Shown here piece by piece: positions 42,801-52,274 of a stretch of 64,000 nucleotides of DNA. Each line of letters starts with the position of its first letter. Positions within the stretch are counted from its first letter, which is position 1. The position numbers and the translations under genes are program-made. This stretch comes from Breviolum minutum Mf 1.05b.01 (Eukaryota; Sar; Dinophyceae; Suessiales; Symbiodiniaceae): the NCBI GenBank assembly GCA_000507305.1, contig DF239298.1:62001-126000 (forward strand). The letters are read 5' to 3'. The notes beneath the pieces were generated by a model that had not been told where the DNA came from, searched no databases, and saw nothing but the letters and a program-made list of their open reading frames with translations.

Positions 42801-44321
42801 CATCCTGGACTTGCCCAGGTTTTTGATGGAAAGTTTGAGAGAATCCTCAGACCCTGCAAATTCCTGCATCCAATTCCGAACCATTCTAAAAGACCTCCAT
42901 CATTTTTTTTACGCAGCCAAGAAACTGAAAACTGAAACGCTACCGTGTCGTTGAGCGGGTTTGGTTGCGAGCTGCTGACACCCCACTGTGCTTCCCAGGG
43001 GTCCCAAGCAAAGTTGAGCTCGTCTCGGCCGGAGACATTGTCGCGGCTAGCATTACACCAGGACACGTTGCCCATCATTAGCTCAGAACCAGTGAGAAAC
43101 GGAAATTTCATCCTCAGACATTCCAAGGTCAGATGGCATACAACAGGATACAGCAGGACCTTGAGAACACAGGGATACACAGGGCCAGAACTTCAACGCT
43201 TTGACACCCGAAGTGCAAGGCCATATTTCAAAAACCGGGCATCGGGTCAGCTTTATGACCCATGTCGGACGTTGCTTCCCATGCATCTCCACAGCTCATG
43301 TTCTGGACAGAGAACCTGAAGAAAAATGCAAAGTCAAGTTACGACTCAGTCCGAGTCCTCTTACAAATTAAATCTGAGTCTAGTTGACATGCATTCAGGG
43401 GCATCCAATGGCGTGCGTCCTTTGCAGAATCATGTGCGATACATCCAAGCCACTCGGGAGGCATGACAACTCGAAGATAGCACCTGAGTTAGTCTCAAGT
43501 TCTCGCTGCACTGGCGATTCTCCCCGTCTCCCCCGGTTTCGGATCTTCAAGCTCAACATGCAAAGCTGAGGAGCATGGGGGTGTCGTCGCCATCGCACCA
43601 TTCGCTTGGCACCTGCATTGAACATACATCAACTATCATCAACTTAACCCAATGGATCCACCATCGTGAAGATTCGATAAGCACAAGCTGTTTGACGTGC
43701 ATGAAATCCCAACCTTTAAGCCAGCCACTACATGATTTATGGCCTTGGCATCAGTATGCGGATGCATATGTCTGTTCACCCTAGAGTCAGACAGGCTCCT
43801 ATCCAAGCCTCAGAATCTTGTGTTTTATGTCTTCACAACGAGGTCCATCCAAGTGCCCTGCTCTTGGCTCGTGGGAGCTGGCAACAATGGCGATGGTATC
43901 TGGGGAAAGTGGTGCCTGACAAAGGCACACTCGGGCACACTGTAGAGGCTGAATTTAAATTAAAAGGGTTGAGTGAATTTCCTGATGTTCTCGTTGTCCA
44001 ACCTTTATTTTTGAAGGGTTTCGAAGACGTAGGTACGTATATCTAAATATAATATTTGACATATACTCTTTGCAAACCCCAGCCCCCAAGCTGCTCCGAC
44101 TTCGAACGCATTCCGAAGAAACATCAGTGATCATCAGTGCCTGGGAGGCAACCTCGGCTGTGCTGGGGAAAAGATTGGCTAAATGCATAGATTTCACTGC
44201 ATTTCGGACTTGACACATCTTCACACGCTGTTAACTTGTCACTTAGTAGGTCCTCTCTAGCACTCTCTGGCCAAAGAGCAAGTAGGCCACTGCATGCCCA
44301 CAGCAACCAAATCTGGCGCAT
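33900..44321 (-). CDS. Gene span: long secreted modular protein with Thr-rich linkers
   Basis: The proposed start is the ATG at 44321, which opens MRQIWLLWACSGLLALWPES, a signal peptide. Downstream - strand exons share recurring elements. One is a Thr-run linker (PVTTTTTTTTW at about 34930, TPTTTSTTTVV at about 39050). It is followed by a beta-type module (VCITFDVPDSILPNPTLHIY with LPPGF; VSIAFQLPSILVGGEMHVAF with PSMF). Another is FxxxNPxxxxxxNxW (FTVVNPAASPSQNSWILEL near 37230; FQFDIVNPLTKNATHNMWKL near 38130). Possible N-glycosylation sites are frequent. This suggests a large extracellular or cell-surface protein of repeated beta modules. Most exon limits, and whether this is one gene or two, are unresolved. 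No family is named. Confidence 0.45.
34217..34289 (-). CDS. Candidate near-terminal exon of the modular protein
   Basis: On the - strand it reads ANILVRGLHGKHAWFSSSWV and AKHLL before a GTGAG donor. A further coding-like piece, QRHLFETLRSRVTQDPAKAT with VLTKMVFYLQS and TGA at about 33930-34020, may be the C-terminus. Confidence 0.4.
34506..34975 (-). CDS. Exon with Thr-run linker and one beta module
   Basis: The reading frame is open for about 155 codons: QNIIGFVPVTTTTTTTTWSF, then ATVCITFDVPDSILPNPTLH, IYLPPGFRSVSPNNC, and later YYLRVGVAGSSNATVGHTFQ and FQVTVPR. The eight-Thr run links to a module that recurs at 38.7-39.1 kb. The likely acceptor is ACTCGCAG just upstream. Confidence 0.6.
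35110..35410 (-). CDS. Exon of the modular secreted protein
   Basis: A long open - frame reads HAYFRKWLPGRDGAICVCVM, AHDPSITILPGSQEWLPLQF, VWMFVRKPLEQSEIPLFFVL and so on to SIVPNSLDTFFW. It alternates hydrophobic and polar residues as beta modules do. Limits are approximate. Confidence 0.55.
35567..35757 (-). CDS. Exon of the modular secreted protein
   Basis: On the - strand it reads FKGHVFAVVLPSKVKTPRKL, SKISLPRFRSSTLYDTFDYV and FQIQAIVLQEISSE. The YVFQIQA stretch parallels YAFQMWIQEP at 39.65 kb and YAFQFDIVNP at 38.15 kb. Confidence 0.55.
35800..36080 (-). CDS. Exon of the modular secreted protein
   Basis: It reads TFATKQSNLVSHAAGVSTLH, SFQPLEVGKSVKLGCSDPSQ, CVDADVTGLRCLPTDVQMTP and KKDANGCLLEIL. 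Three or four Cys residues suggest disulphides, consistent with secretion. Confidence 0.5.
36545..36683 (-). CDS. Exon of the modular secreted protein
   Basis: After GCCCTGAG it reads TVDAEARADHAIQEQLRPAE and FTVAVEFKPRFNCGGFTWLG. FNCGGFTWLGSSIF resembles MNCGGAWSGSAIWG near 41870 on the same strand, another sign of module repetition. Confidence 0.5.
37150..37350 (-). CDS. Exon with the FTVVNP module element
   Basis: It reads FVILKSRCRAFLGSARLTAL, ALRFTVVNPAASPSQNSWIL and ELWSRGVSGVKAARNGK. The F-x-V-x-N-P...N-x-W pattern is shared with the neighbouring exon at 38.1 kb. Confidence 0.55.
37960..38233 (-). CDS. Exon with the FDIVNP module element
   Basis: It reads AEVFDPLATLFSTVMYAFQF, DIVNPLTKNATHNMWKLTTI, NGAGQPLHGQTIQGYDLNMN and ETDINASLGPVFVPNAFLAA. 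The NAT and NET/NAS sequons could be glycosylated. The frame stays open to 37793, so the donor is uncertain. Confidence 0.6.
38700..39165 (-). CDS. Two exons: Thr-rich linker and beta module
   Basis: The upstream piece (about 39165-39030) reads FGVSGCSRGEWFTPWAPTRI, FQADVYDMGFTPTTTSTTTV and VFS. The downstream piece (about 38915-38700) reads RFNLETNGYQVLGPAQVGPV, SIAFQLPSILVGGEMHVAFP and SMFSLPDPEG. The arrangement of linker then module mirrors the exon at 34.5-34.97 kb, which supports tandem duplication of a unit. Confidence 0.55.
39540..39725 (-). CDS. Exon with YAFQMWIQEP module element
   Basis: The - strand reads FTIDCRPTQSFPLKGYAFQM, WIQEPMEVPWPVCMFDSVLL and AVEMSLERISLQDIAK. It parallels the YAFQFDIVNP exon. 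Limits are approximate. Confidence 0.45.
   Translation of the reverse strand: MVLGHFTIDCRPTQSFPLKGYAFQMWIQEPMEVPWPVCMFDSVLLAVEMSLERISLQDIAK
40280..40440 (-). CDS. Candidate exon of the modular secreted protein
   Basis: It reads FECHGFSVKHQQPECFLWME, GPLNSSGSSLMDCNIKDQEP and NAVVFVACWGSVCIM. It is Cys-rich, with an N-glycosylation-like NSS. Confidence 0.4.
42150..42430 (-). CDS. Candidate exon of the modular secreted protein
   Basis: It reads KLHLRVPSSHMPIIKHTRIP, KHKKADCDGYISFFGGILEQ and QGGGNLRLIVSVASDLEV. NLRLIVSVASD recalls YLRVGVAGSSN of the 34.5-kb exon. Confidence 0.4.
42940..43130 (-). CDS. Candidate exon of the modular secreted protein
   Basis: It reads RMKFPFLTGSELMMGNVSWC, NASRDNVSGRDELNFAWDPW, EAQWGVSSSQPNPLNDTVAF and QF. 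It has three possible N-glycosylation sites (NVS, NAS, NDT). No stop in about 60 codons, and a polar, Trp-containing composition like its neighbours. Confidence 0.45.
43840..43948 (-). CDS. Exon 2 candidate of the modular secreted protein
   Basis: After TAAATTCAG it reads LYSVPECAFVRHHFPQIPSP, LLPAPTSQEQGTWMDLVVK, then a stop just past a possible GT donor. It follows the signal-peptide exon on the same strand. Confidence 0.4.
44235..44321 (-). CDS. Exon 1 candidate: signal peptide of the modular protein
   Basis: The ATG at 44321 gives MRQIWLLWACSGLLALWPES then AREDLLSDKLTACEDV. A short basic start, a hydrophobic core and a small-residue cleavage zone make a typical signal peptide. A GT donor lies in the ACAGCGTGTG stretch. 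Confidence 0.5.
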
Positions 44322-45469
44322 GCGTTGCCCTAGGTTGCCAGCACAATTCCTGATCGCAACAAATCAGCACACAGCGACTACTGCGGCACAGCCAACAACC
44401 ATTCCCCATTCCCAGCTCTTCAATCAGAAACATGCAACTTGCCTGCTACTACTGACAGCCTAACCACTCCGAGCATGCGATGTGGAAAGGTCACGTCAGC
44501 GATGAATGTCGTGGAATGTCAAAGCTGCTGGATATGGGATGGCTAGGCTGAAACTGAGCAGTTCGTGGAAGTGTAAGAAAGTAGGGGGCCATTGGTGGAA
44601 TCCAGGAAATTCTTACTTAGGTACCCAAAAGTTCAGCCATGAATTAACTTTACAAGGTGCACTCCTGACCCGATAGGAAAAAGGTGCTGGAAGCTTGATT
44701 TCAAGGACCTCTTCACATGTAGTCATTTGATGTCATTTGACTCTACAATGCAGTGGAGCCGTGATGGTTGAGGGATGAAAAGAACAAGGATGAGAGCATG
44801 CATGTTGATGAAATTGTTTCTTGTCATGATGTCTGTTCATGCTGGTCATGCACTTGGTTTGCCATAGAATGAACGTTTTCTGAGTTCGTGACTATCAGCG
44901 CTAACCTGAACTTCAAGACATGTTTCAAAATCTCCATTTGGTGAATGCAGCTTTCCAGATCTTTCCAGTTTCAATGCATATATAGACAAAAACAATGGGC
45001 CAAATGGATGACCACCCAACTCACCTTTACCAACAGCATGTCAGCGCGGACGGTGAGGTTCACAGGGCTACGTAGCCATAGTTCCTGGCATAGGTCTGTG
45101 TGTGTTTGCTGTTGATGTACAAAACCACAGGTCCACCGGTACCGGTTTTGCAACAGCCAAATCTGAGCATCTCTCCTTTCCAATCGGCAACCTTGGCTCA
45201 AACCAACTGCCCCGTTGAAAGCATTGACGTACTTTTTCAACTAATGGATGCCAGTGGAAGTTCCCTTTAAAAAACAGTACGGAAGGCCACCAGAGTGCAG
45301 TTTTCAAAGCTAATTTCATGCAGTTTTCAAAACTAATTTGATATTATCTAATGTAATATTTGTTCAATGTCTTGTTTCTTTCCCGGTGGAAGCCCTTTGA
45401 TGGGACAAAAGGTCATAAACACCCAGAATACAAGAGAATTGAGAATTTAATTAAGAGCTTTGAAAACCA

Positions 45470-46750
45470 AAAAGAACTGGAAAACCACCTAAAAACTTAT
45501 AGAACACTAAAAAACCAAAAAAACCTCGAGAAAACCAATAAAACAAAAAAAACCTCGAGAAAACCAAAAAAACAATAAAACAAAAAAAACAAAAAAAACA
45601 ATTGTCAGGGGGTCTTGGTGAAGCACCCCAACTTCCTGAAGAGTCTAGAATTTATCTGGGTAAATTATAATAATTCGTAGGTCGTTGGGTCGAATTTCAT
45701 AGTTCCAAATGGAAATAAGCCTGGGTCGCTGAAATACGAAATTATTTCTAGGTCGTAGGTCGTATCTATTATCTCAAAAAAAAAGGGCATACAAAAGGAT
45801 CCAAGACTATTCGAAAAATATTTCTCCCTCAAACACGCGCTGCCCAGACCCGCCGGGAATCGAGCCTGCGGGTTTTTTTCTCAAGACGTCCAATTTGATG
45901 ATAGTTTTGGGTTTAAAAAAANGGATTTTTTGGCGGTCAAAAAGCTAAAATTGGACGTCTTGAGAAAATAAAACAACAAAACTGGATCCTTCCACTCAAA
46001 ACTTGCTCATCGAAACTTGCAGTAAAAGCGTCATTAATAATCTATGCTGAAGCCCTGAAAATGAGTATATATAAGGCGAAGTAGGTTTAGTACCGATGGG
46101 TAAGAGAATCTTTTCCAGGACCCGCTAGGAATCGAGCCACCAAACCTTTTCTCAAGACGCTCTTTTTGGACTTTTTGGCGGCCAAAAAACTCAAATTGGA
46201 CGTCTTGAGAAAATCGAGCCACCAAACCTTTTCTCAGGACGCTCTTTTTGGACTTTTTGGCCGCCAAAAAACTCAAATTGGACGTCTTGAGAAAATAAAA
46301 AAACAAAACTGTGACTCCTTCGCCGCGGGCGACTGGAATCGCGTTCGGGCCATTCCAGGCTTGACTGTACATTTTTTGGTGAGTTTTGCGTTTAACGGGT
46401 TCTACTGCAGAAAACTTGTGAGCAATTCGTTGCTGGCTCAAAAAGCCTTCTCAATGGCTGGTTTTGACATCAAAAAAACAAACTAAAAATGAGGCCCTAA
46501 GAATGCAATCACAATGGTGAGCCCAAAAACGAATGGGAATCCTCAAGAAGATGAAAGGGAACTGATGGGGGAAACAGGCACCTTATTTCGGGACTTAGGT
46601 CGTAATTTCAAAGTGATGTCGTGTGACGTCGCTATAATTTGGCCAGATTTATGTTTTTTTTGTTTTTTTGGTTTTATTGTTTTTTTTGGTTTTCTCGATG
46701 TTTTTTTGTTTTTTTTGGTTTTCTCGAGGTTTTTTGTGTTGCGGCTGCAA
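45470..46750. repeat. Foldback element with long inverted arms and nested hairpins
   Basis: The left arm (about 45510-45600, ACCTCGAGAAAACC and AATAAAACAAAAAAAAC units) is the reverse complement of the right arm (about 46640-46740, TTTTTTGGTTTTCTCGAGG and GGTTTTATTG units). Inside are three small hairpins whose stems read TTCTCAAGACG...CGTCTTGAGAA (about 45877-45968, 46150-46217 and 46232-46300). The last two are near-identical tandem copies of about 83 bp. No transposase is visible. The single N at 45922 sits in a hairpin. Confidence 0.7.
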
Positions 46751-47025
46751 ATGGATTTTCGCCGCCCCGCCCCTTTTTCTTTAAGTAAGGAACTCTTTAG
46801 TAGGCCACGTATAGTCTTTAGAAAAGTGAAGTTCTTCCATGAAGAAGTGGAAAGAAGCCGGTTTAGAATAGTGTCCTTTTTTCAATAGTTTCCGTATCTT
46901 ATGTAAGCAGTATTGTTTTCACAGCAGGCTTTCCTTTTTGTGAAAGGGAACATGTTTGTTGCGTAGCTGGTCCTTGCAAAGCTGCATTTGTTTTGCAACA
47001 TTAAGTTAGCCCACATATTTGAAGA

Positions 47026-47269
47026 NNNNNNNNNNNNNNNNNNNNNNNNNNNNNNNNNNNNNNNNNNNNNNNNNNNNNNNNNNNNNNNNNNNNNNNNNNN
47101 NNNNNNNNNNNNNNNNNNNNNNNNNNNNNNNNNNNNNNNNNNNNNNNNNNNNNNNNNNNNNNNNNNNNNNNNNNNNNNNNNNNNNNNNNNNNNNNNNNNN
47201 NNNNNNNNNNNNNNNNNNNNNNNNNNNNNNNNNNNNNNNNNNNNNNNNNNNNNNNNNNNNNNNNNNNNN
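47026..47269. other. Assembly gap (244 N)
   Basis: An unbroken run of N. Open frames spanning it are artefacts. It lies next to the foldback element, which probably caused the break. Confidence 1.
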
Positions 47270-47527
47270 TAAAATTGACCATTAGAAGAATCACTTTTCA
47301 ACAATCATTTGAAAAGATGAAAGCTTGTACAAAGAAGGGTGCTTGTGGAAAGGTTACTATATAATGAAAGCTAATTGATTCAAATGAAACAAGTTTACTT
47401 CAGGGAACAACGCATTAAAATATATAGTCAAATTTCATGTCTTTATATGATGATGAAAACTTGTGATAACTTGTGATATTTCAATTTCATAAATCAATAA
47501 AAAACTGCACTCTGGTGGCCTGCCAGC

Positions 47528-49524
47528 CTCTAAAAAAAAGAGCTTCGGAAAAACTGTCTCTTCAACAACAGCTGCCATGCGAGAAGCAGCGGCAAGGCCA
47601 ATGCAGCAAGGCCGTCGATCAAAGCGCGCACCTCACCACAACATGCACTATTATTAATTCTGAGGGTCATGCAAAGTTTCTTGGGGCAGCGCAATCGACA
47701 ATCTGACAGACTGACTGACTGACGGACCGACTGACCAACTGATTGGCTCACTGTCTTTACAGTGGATTCTTGCTGCACTGCGGCTGCAACTGCGCTGCAA
47801 CTCTCTGTCATCTTGCTCTATGTCTCACCTGCTGCGTCAACGTGGGCCCTTCTGCAGATGGAGTCCCTTGAATCGCTGACCTCATTACAGCAAAATCCCA
47901 CTTAAAAGACAACCTGCAACTCAACTTGCACTATCTTATATTTCTGTCTTATTTTTGCACTCTCCGTTTGCAATTCCGAATTGTACGACATCATGACAAC
48001 ATGTTCTAGATTTGAGCCCTTCACAGCAGGGAAACAATCCCGCTCCAGACCTTCAACGCTGAATGCCAAAAACATCCAAAAAGGTCTGGCATGATCTCCG
48101 CTTTTGGATATGCCGGAGCAGATTTTGTTTCCACACGAGAGACTCCGGCGCCTAGCCTCCTGTGCTGCAAAACCCTCCAGGCCAAGTATAGCTCGTGAAG
48201 CCTGGCGAAAGTATTCCGAGATCAAAACCAGCCAGCGTGCCACTCACTGCGCCACTGTCTTTTAGATTTCTTGCTGCACAGAAATTGCATAGTATCGTTT
48301 TTGCATAATTTTTCTCGAATCTATATGTCCCGCAGTACGAATGGTGCTTCTCCATACTCCCACGGTTGGAACATTTTGTTTCAAGAGAGCTACGACTTGA
48401 TTGTACAAGCAAAATGTTCCGACGAACCTGCTGAAGCAGCATCTGTTGTTGCCCTTCAGTCAGCACACTCGCCATCGTCACCAGGAACTGCAAGTGGCAA
48501 GTGGCAAGGGCAGAACATCTCCACGGGACAAAAAGAAGAGATGCCGAAGCAAGTGACAAGTTCTTCATGTCCATCTTTTGGTGATTTTTTGACTTGTGGA
48601 TGTATTTCGCTAGAAGTTCAAAGTGCCTCTGGCAGCACCCGCATGCGGGTCACGTTTACCAACCTGACTCGTGTGCCACTAGCAAAATTTGCTGAGACCA
48701 AGAACCACGCAGATTGAATTTGCAAAATCCTTTGAGTACTACGAGCAGCCAAGTACTAAGACTCCAGAAATCAATACACGAGAACACAAGACTTATCAAT
48801 GACAATTCATGACAATTGATTCATTTCAGCTGGATCACAGTGCAAGTCGAAGCAGGACTTGAACCATGACCATCAGTTGAAGACCCCCACACTTTTTCTG
48901 GTGGATCTTGCTCCCAGCTCTCCTCGCTGGAGTTGCCTTGCGAAATACTTTGTTTTGTGCTCAATGTCATTTGTTCGAAGTTTGTATCATCAGTCCACAA
49001 TTGAAAGCTGCACCTCTATCTGGATTCAAACTGTCTCCAAACACCATAGTCACATCAACCTCGATCTGCGCGCTCTTCAGTTATATTCAATCTCTCCATT
49101 ATCTCCATCTTTGCCAACTTTGAGCCATGGTGATGGTGATGTCTGAAGCCTAAATGATGTAAAACGCAGAAAATTGGTCTTTGAATGTCTTTGAAGCTTT
49201 CGAGGCCCCAGCACTCTGACGAACTAGTTCGAATGCTACTCTTACCATGCCCTCCACAGCTAGGCCGAGTTTTCCGTAAGTGTCCTGGCAATCAGAAGTA
49301 TTCGATGTGTCGAGAATTAGGATATTTGAATGTCTGGTTTGAAATCTTTTTGGAGAGGTGCTAGTGATGCGAGTGATTCGTGCTGAAAGTGAAGCATAGG
49401 GCACGCTGTGTTGCACAAATGGCACTGCAGACGCCAAAGCTGCGAGAGCCTTGGCACACCAGCTGCTGCAAGTGTTGCCAAACAGAAACCTGCTGAAGTC
49501 TGAGAAGCAAACGGGCCTCACCAC
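47528..49524 (-). CDS. Gene span: unrecognised protein with probable C-terminal membrane helix
   Basis: Coding-like - strand segments in order are 49524-49150 (RFLFGNTCSSWCAKALAALA, then SILILD-type text and GMVRVAFELVRQSAGASKAS); 49067-48970 (IEVDVTMVFGDSLNPDRGAA, then FNCGLMIQTSNK); 48230-47902 (ARWLVLISEYFRQASRAILG, then KSGDHARPFWMFLAFSVEGL); and 47625-47528 (VRALIDGLAALALPLLLAWQ, LLLKRQFF). The last is a hydrophobic helix with basic residues after it, ending at a stop, so it may be a type I membrane anchor. The start and several junctions are missing. It might join the gene at 44.3 kb, but that gene has its own signal peptide. Confidence 0.4.
47902..48230 (-). CDS. Best-supported exon of the unrecognised membrane protein
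   Basis: It is open for 110 codons: ARWLVLISEYFRQASRAILG, LEGFAAQEARRRSLSCGNKI, CSGISKSGDHARPFWMFLAF, SVEGLERDCFPAVKGSNLEH and onward to VQVELQVV. Charge and hydrophobic patterning look like a folded domain. TAA follows within a few codons of a possible GT donor. Confidence 0.5.
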
Positions 49525-50725
49525 CTGAATTCAAAGCGTGGCCACCCGGCAAAACATGTCTTTCCCAAGCCACATTCCAAATGATTTCATGATCCATATG
49601 TTGTTGGCAACAACTATAGTGCTTAAAAGACGTGACTCATATTGAATGTCGGATTTTCATGGAATTTCCCTCTGCTACAGGAGCACTTTTGAACGACTTT
49701 TGCATCCGTTGCCAGGAGTTTGTGCCTCTGCTGATGGGATCTGCTCGCAGGTGACAGAACCAAAGAAATCTGTGCCTTATGCTGCCCAGCGTGCAAGCCA
49801 ACAAGCCAAGCCAATCTCCAGCTTATATAACGCCAATTAAGCCGGGCTAGTAGGGGCCACCTGTCCCCATTTGAAATGGCACGCGACATGATGGTGGGTG
49901 TCATTGGTGTGTTTTATGAAATTTCCTCTGGGCCTCTGGCTGCAAGTCTTGACTTTCACTGCAGGGTCTGCAATCAATGATATCACGTACACAGCCTGCA
50001 CCAAATCGCAAAGAAATACTCAAGCAGCGCAGCGGGAGTGTCAGTACCTCTAGGAACTTGTATGATCACTTGCTGAAAACGGTAGAGGGACCATTTCTCC
50101 AGGGAAGACATGAAAATAGAGCAGCAAAATCCTGGCCTGCAGCAGCTGAGTCCTGGTGTGCAAAGGTACGGCCATATTATGCGCACGCATTCAAGGCTTA
50201 GATAATTTAAATATCCCATACCTATCATGCCTACACAAAGTAGCCTCTATTCTACTTGCCTGACTCAATTGTGCATTCTCAAGCAACAACACATCCTTGC
50301 TCCAACCATTCTTATCAATTATAAATTACAAACGGATTAAGATCTCCATCTTTCACCCCAAACTGAGAAACCGCACACTTCGTTCGTCACCTCAGCTCTG
50401 GCGAGCAAGGCCTCAGTGTTGGTATACTTTGCATATATCAGCATATCAATGCATCAGACCAGAAACCGAAATGAAGGAACTCCCTTCCTAGTTGCGATGT
50501 CGACCGGCTTGAAACCTTTACTTGCTCCGCTTTTTTGAATGCGCTTTGTTGAGTAATTGATCGAATTGATCATTCAAGTTAGGTCATTTGGCCAAGGAGG
50601 TAGGTTCTGTTCGTCGATCTATCTACCTTACTGTACTGGTGGCAACTTGCGCTGCCATAGCATTTTAATTCTGGTGCCATCACGAGAGGAAGATGATGAA
50701 CCAGCAAAGATGGCAAGGTGGTGAG

Positions 50726-51550
50726 TCACTTCAGCAGACCCTGAGAGTTTCTCCCGCGCATGGGCACCCTGTCACTTTCCAGTGCGTGAGGGGCTGCCGA
50801 GTCACCACCACTGTCCCTCTTCGACAAAGGTTTCGGGGTGGATGACTTTCGATCCTCCGGTGATCCCTCAGTCATCTCATTCATACTGCTACCAATGATG
50901 ACCCCTGTTCCCAGACCAACCAGCAGCCCAGTGGTCAACGAGCTGAAAGAAAAGCTGGGGGCTGGTGGTTGGGGAGGCACGGGGGCAGCAAGCATCTGCC
51001 TTCGATATGCCATTCTTCGAGGTGGCTCTGCATAGTAGTAATACGGCTCCTGAGCCTCTGGTGTGATACTTTGCACCACCAGACTCAATAGAATGCCACT
51101 TCCTGAACCAATGGCTACTGCACGTACGCGTTTTGACAATTCTTCATCCTGCTCCTTGCTCTTCTCTGCCTTGAAACCACGCCCTTGTTGGGCTTGAGGT
51201 GCCTCCCACAGCAGTGGCTGCTGATCCCGTGGAGGACCAACAAAGGCCACAGCTGGAATCACAGCTGGAACAGTCACAGCCACCAGCCAGAACTGCCGCC
51301 TTTTCGCTGCAGTCATGATCAGGGAAGCCAGAAAAACCAACGGCAGCACACAAAGAAGCTCCAGCAACACATTCTGCGCTTGTTTCACCCAGCTTCTGAA
51401 ATCTAACCATGGGGCTGTGCATCTCAGAAATTGCTGAACACCTGGCGTACACTGAGTACACGGAGTCAGGGATAATCGTAAGCTGAAGCTGGTGAGTACA
51501 ACTAGTAGGACCAAAGGAATCCAAAGTCGTTTCAATCGGCTGCTGGCCAT
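50726..51550 (-). CDS. Single-exon 274-residue multi-pass membrane protein, unknown function
   Basis: An intact frame runs from ATG at 51550 to a stop at 50726. It opens MASSRLKRLWIPLVLLVVLT, a basic start and hydrophobic helix acting as signal or anchor. Further likely membrane helices lie at about residues 62-82 (LELLCVLPLVFLASLIM), 87-104 (FWLVAVTVPAVIPAVAF), 146-163 (GSGSGILLSLVVQ) and 210-230 (TTGLLVGLGTGVIIGSS). Between them lies a charged Lys/Glu loop and a Tyr/Pro segment (EPYYYYAEPPRR and APVPPQPPAPSF). The tail is Ser/Lys/Asp-rich and probably cytoplasmic. I know no family match. It stands out as the only intronless gene of this size among heavily split genes, so it may be a retroposed copy. 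Confidence 0.65.
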   Translation of the reverse strand: MASSRLKRLWIPLVLLVVLTSFSLRLSLTPCTQCTPGVQQFLRCTAPWLDFRSWVKQAQNVLLELLCVLPLVFLASLIMTAAKRRQFWLVAVTVPAVIPAVAFVGPPRDQQPLLWEAPQAQQGRGFKAEKSKEQDEELSKRVRAVAIGSGSGILLSLVVQSITPEAQEPYYYYAEPPRRMAYRRQMLAAPVPPQPPAPSFSFSSLTTGLLVGLGTGVIIGSSMNEMTEGSPEDRKSSTPKPLSKRDSGGDSAAPHALESDRVPMRGRNSQGLLK

Positions 51551-52084
51551 GGCGGATCACGCTGGAACTTTGCTGCAGCTCAATCTATTTCTGGAAAACG
51601 AGAATTTGGGCGAACTGAAAACTACAGCAGTGAACAGTCATGTGGATGAAATCTGGTGTGCTTTGATGATATAAGGGTGAGCTCTGATTGACTCCTGTGC
51701 ATATAACTTCATAACGTTGAAAACTGTCTGAATCTGTAGCATGTGGCAGCACTAGCTGGAGCTATTTACCTAGGCTTTCTTAACCTTGGGCAAAGTCGGC
51801 TAGGTGCGACCCGGCGCGCTTGCATGCTCATTCTCAGTCAATCCCCCAATTTGCTTCAATTCGTGCGATCACAACAATCACAACGCCAGGCACATCTGAA
51901 AACCGTGGAAAAAGGGATGCAAAGCCTTTTTTTAGCTATCGAATCCATTGAGCACAAGCAACCTGCGCCGATCACAACAAAGGAAAATACTGTGATCTGG
52001 GACAGGGAGCTCGCAGCTGGGATTGTAACGTCTGTCGCCCAAGAAATCAAACGAGCAACTTGGCGAGCAAAGCTCGGAAATTAA
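51549..52084 (+). CDS. Possible divergent two-exon gene, opposite to the membrane protein
   Basis: The ATG at 51549 overlaps the opposite start codon in CCATGG and reads MADHAGTLLQLNLFLENENL and GELKTTAVNSHVDEIW before GT-type donors. A second open stretch, about 51745-52084, reads AALAGAIYLGFLNLGQSRLG, then LLQFVRSQQSQRQAHLKTVE and onward to RATWRAKLGN with TAA. It would be the only + gene in the - block, which lowers confidence. Confidence 0.3.
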
Positions 52085-52274
52085 AGCATTGAGGAAAATT
52101 GAGTGGACTCACCAGCATCAACAACATCAACAAATCCAAACACTTTCAACTGACCAAGGAAAACGGCATTGCTGCTCAGTACTTGAAGGCTGTTCCTTGC
52201 GAAAGTGCAAAGTCAGAAACCCAAATCGAACGACGAAGCAAATCAATTCATCAGGCAAGATATCATATCAGTAG

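Noticed and set aside
46882-47304. Open frames across the 244-N gap
   Set aside because: They consist mainly of unknown residues and only reflect absent sequence.
48271-48717. + strand open frame of 148 codons
   Set aside because: It is in the - block, overlaps - strand frames that also look coding, and matches no family. It was left unassigned.
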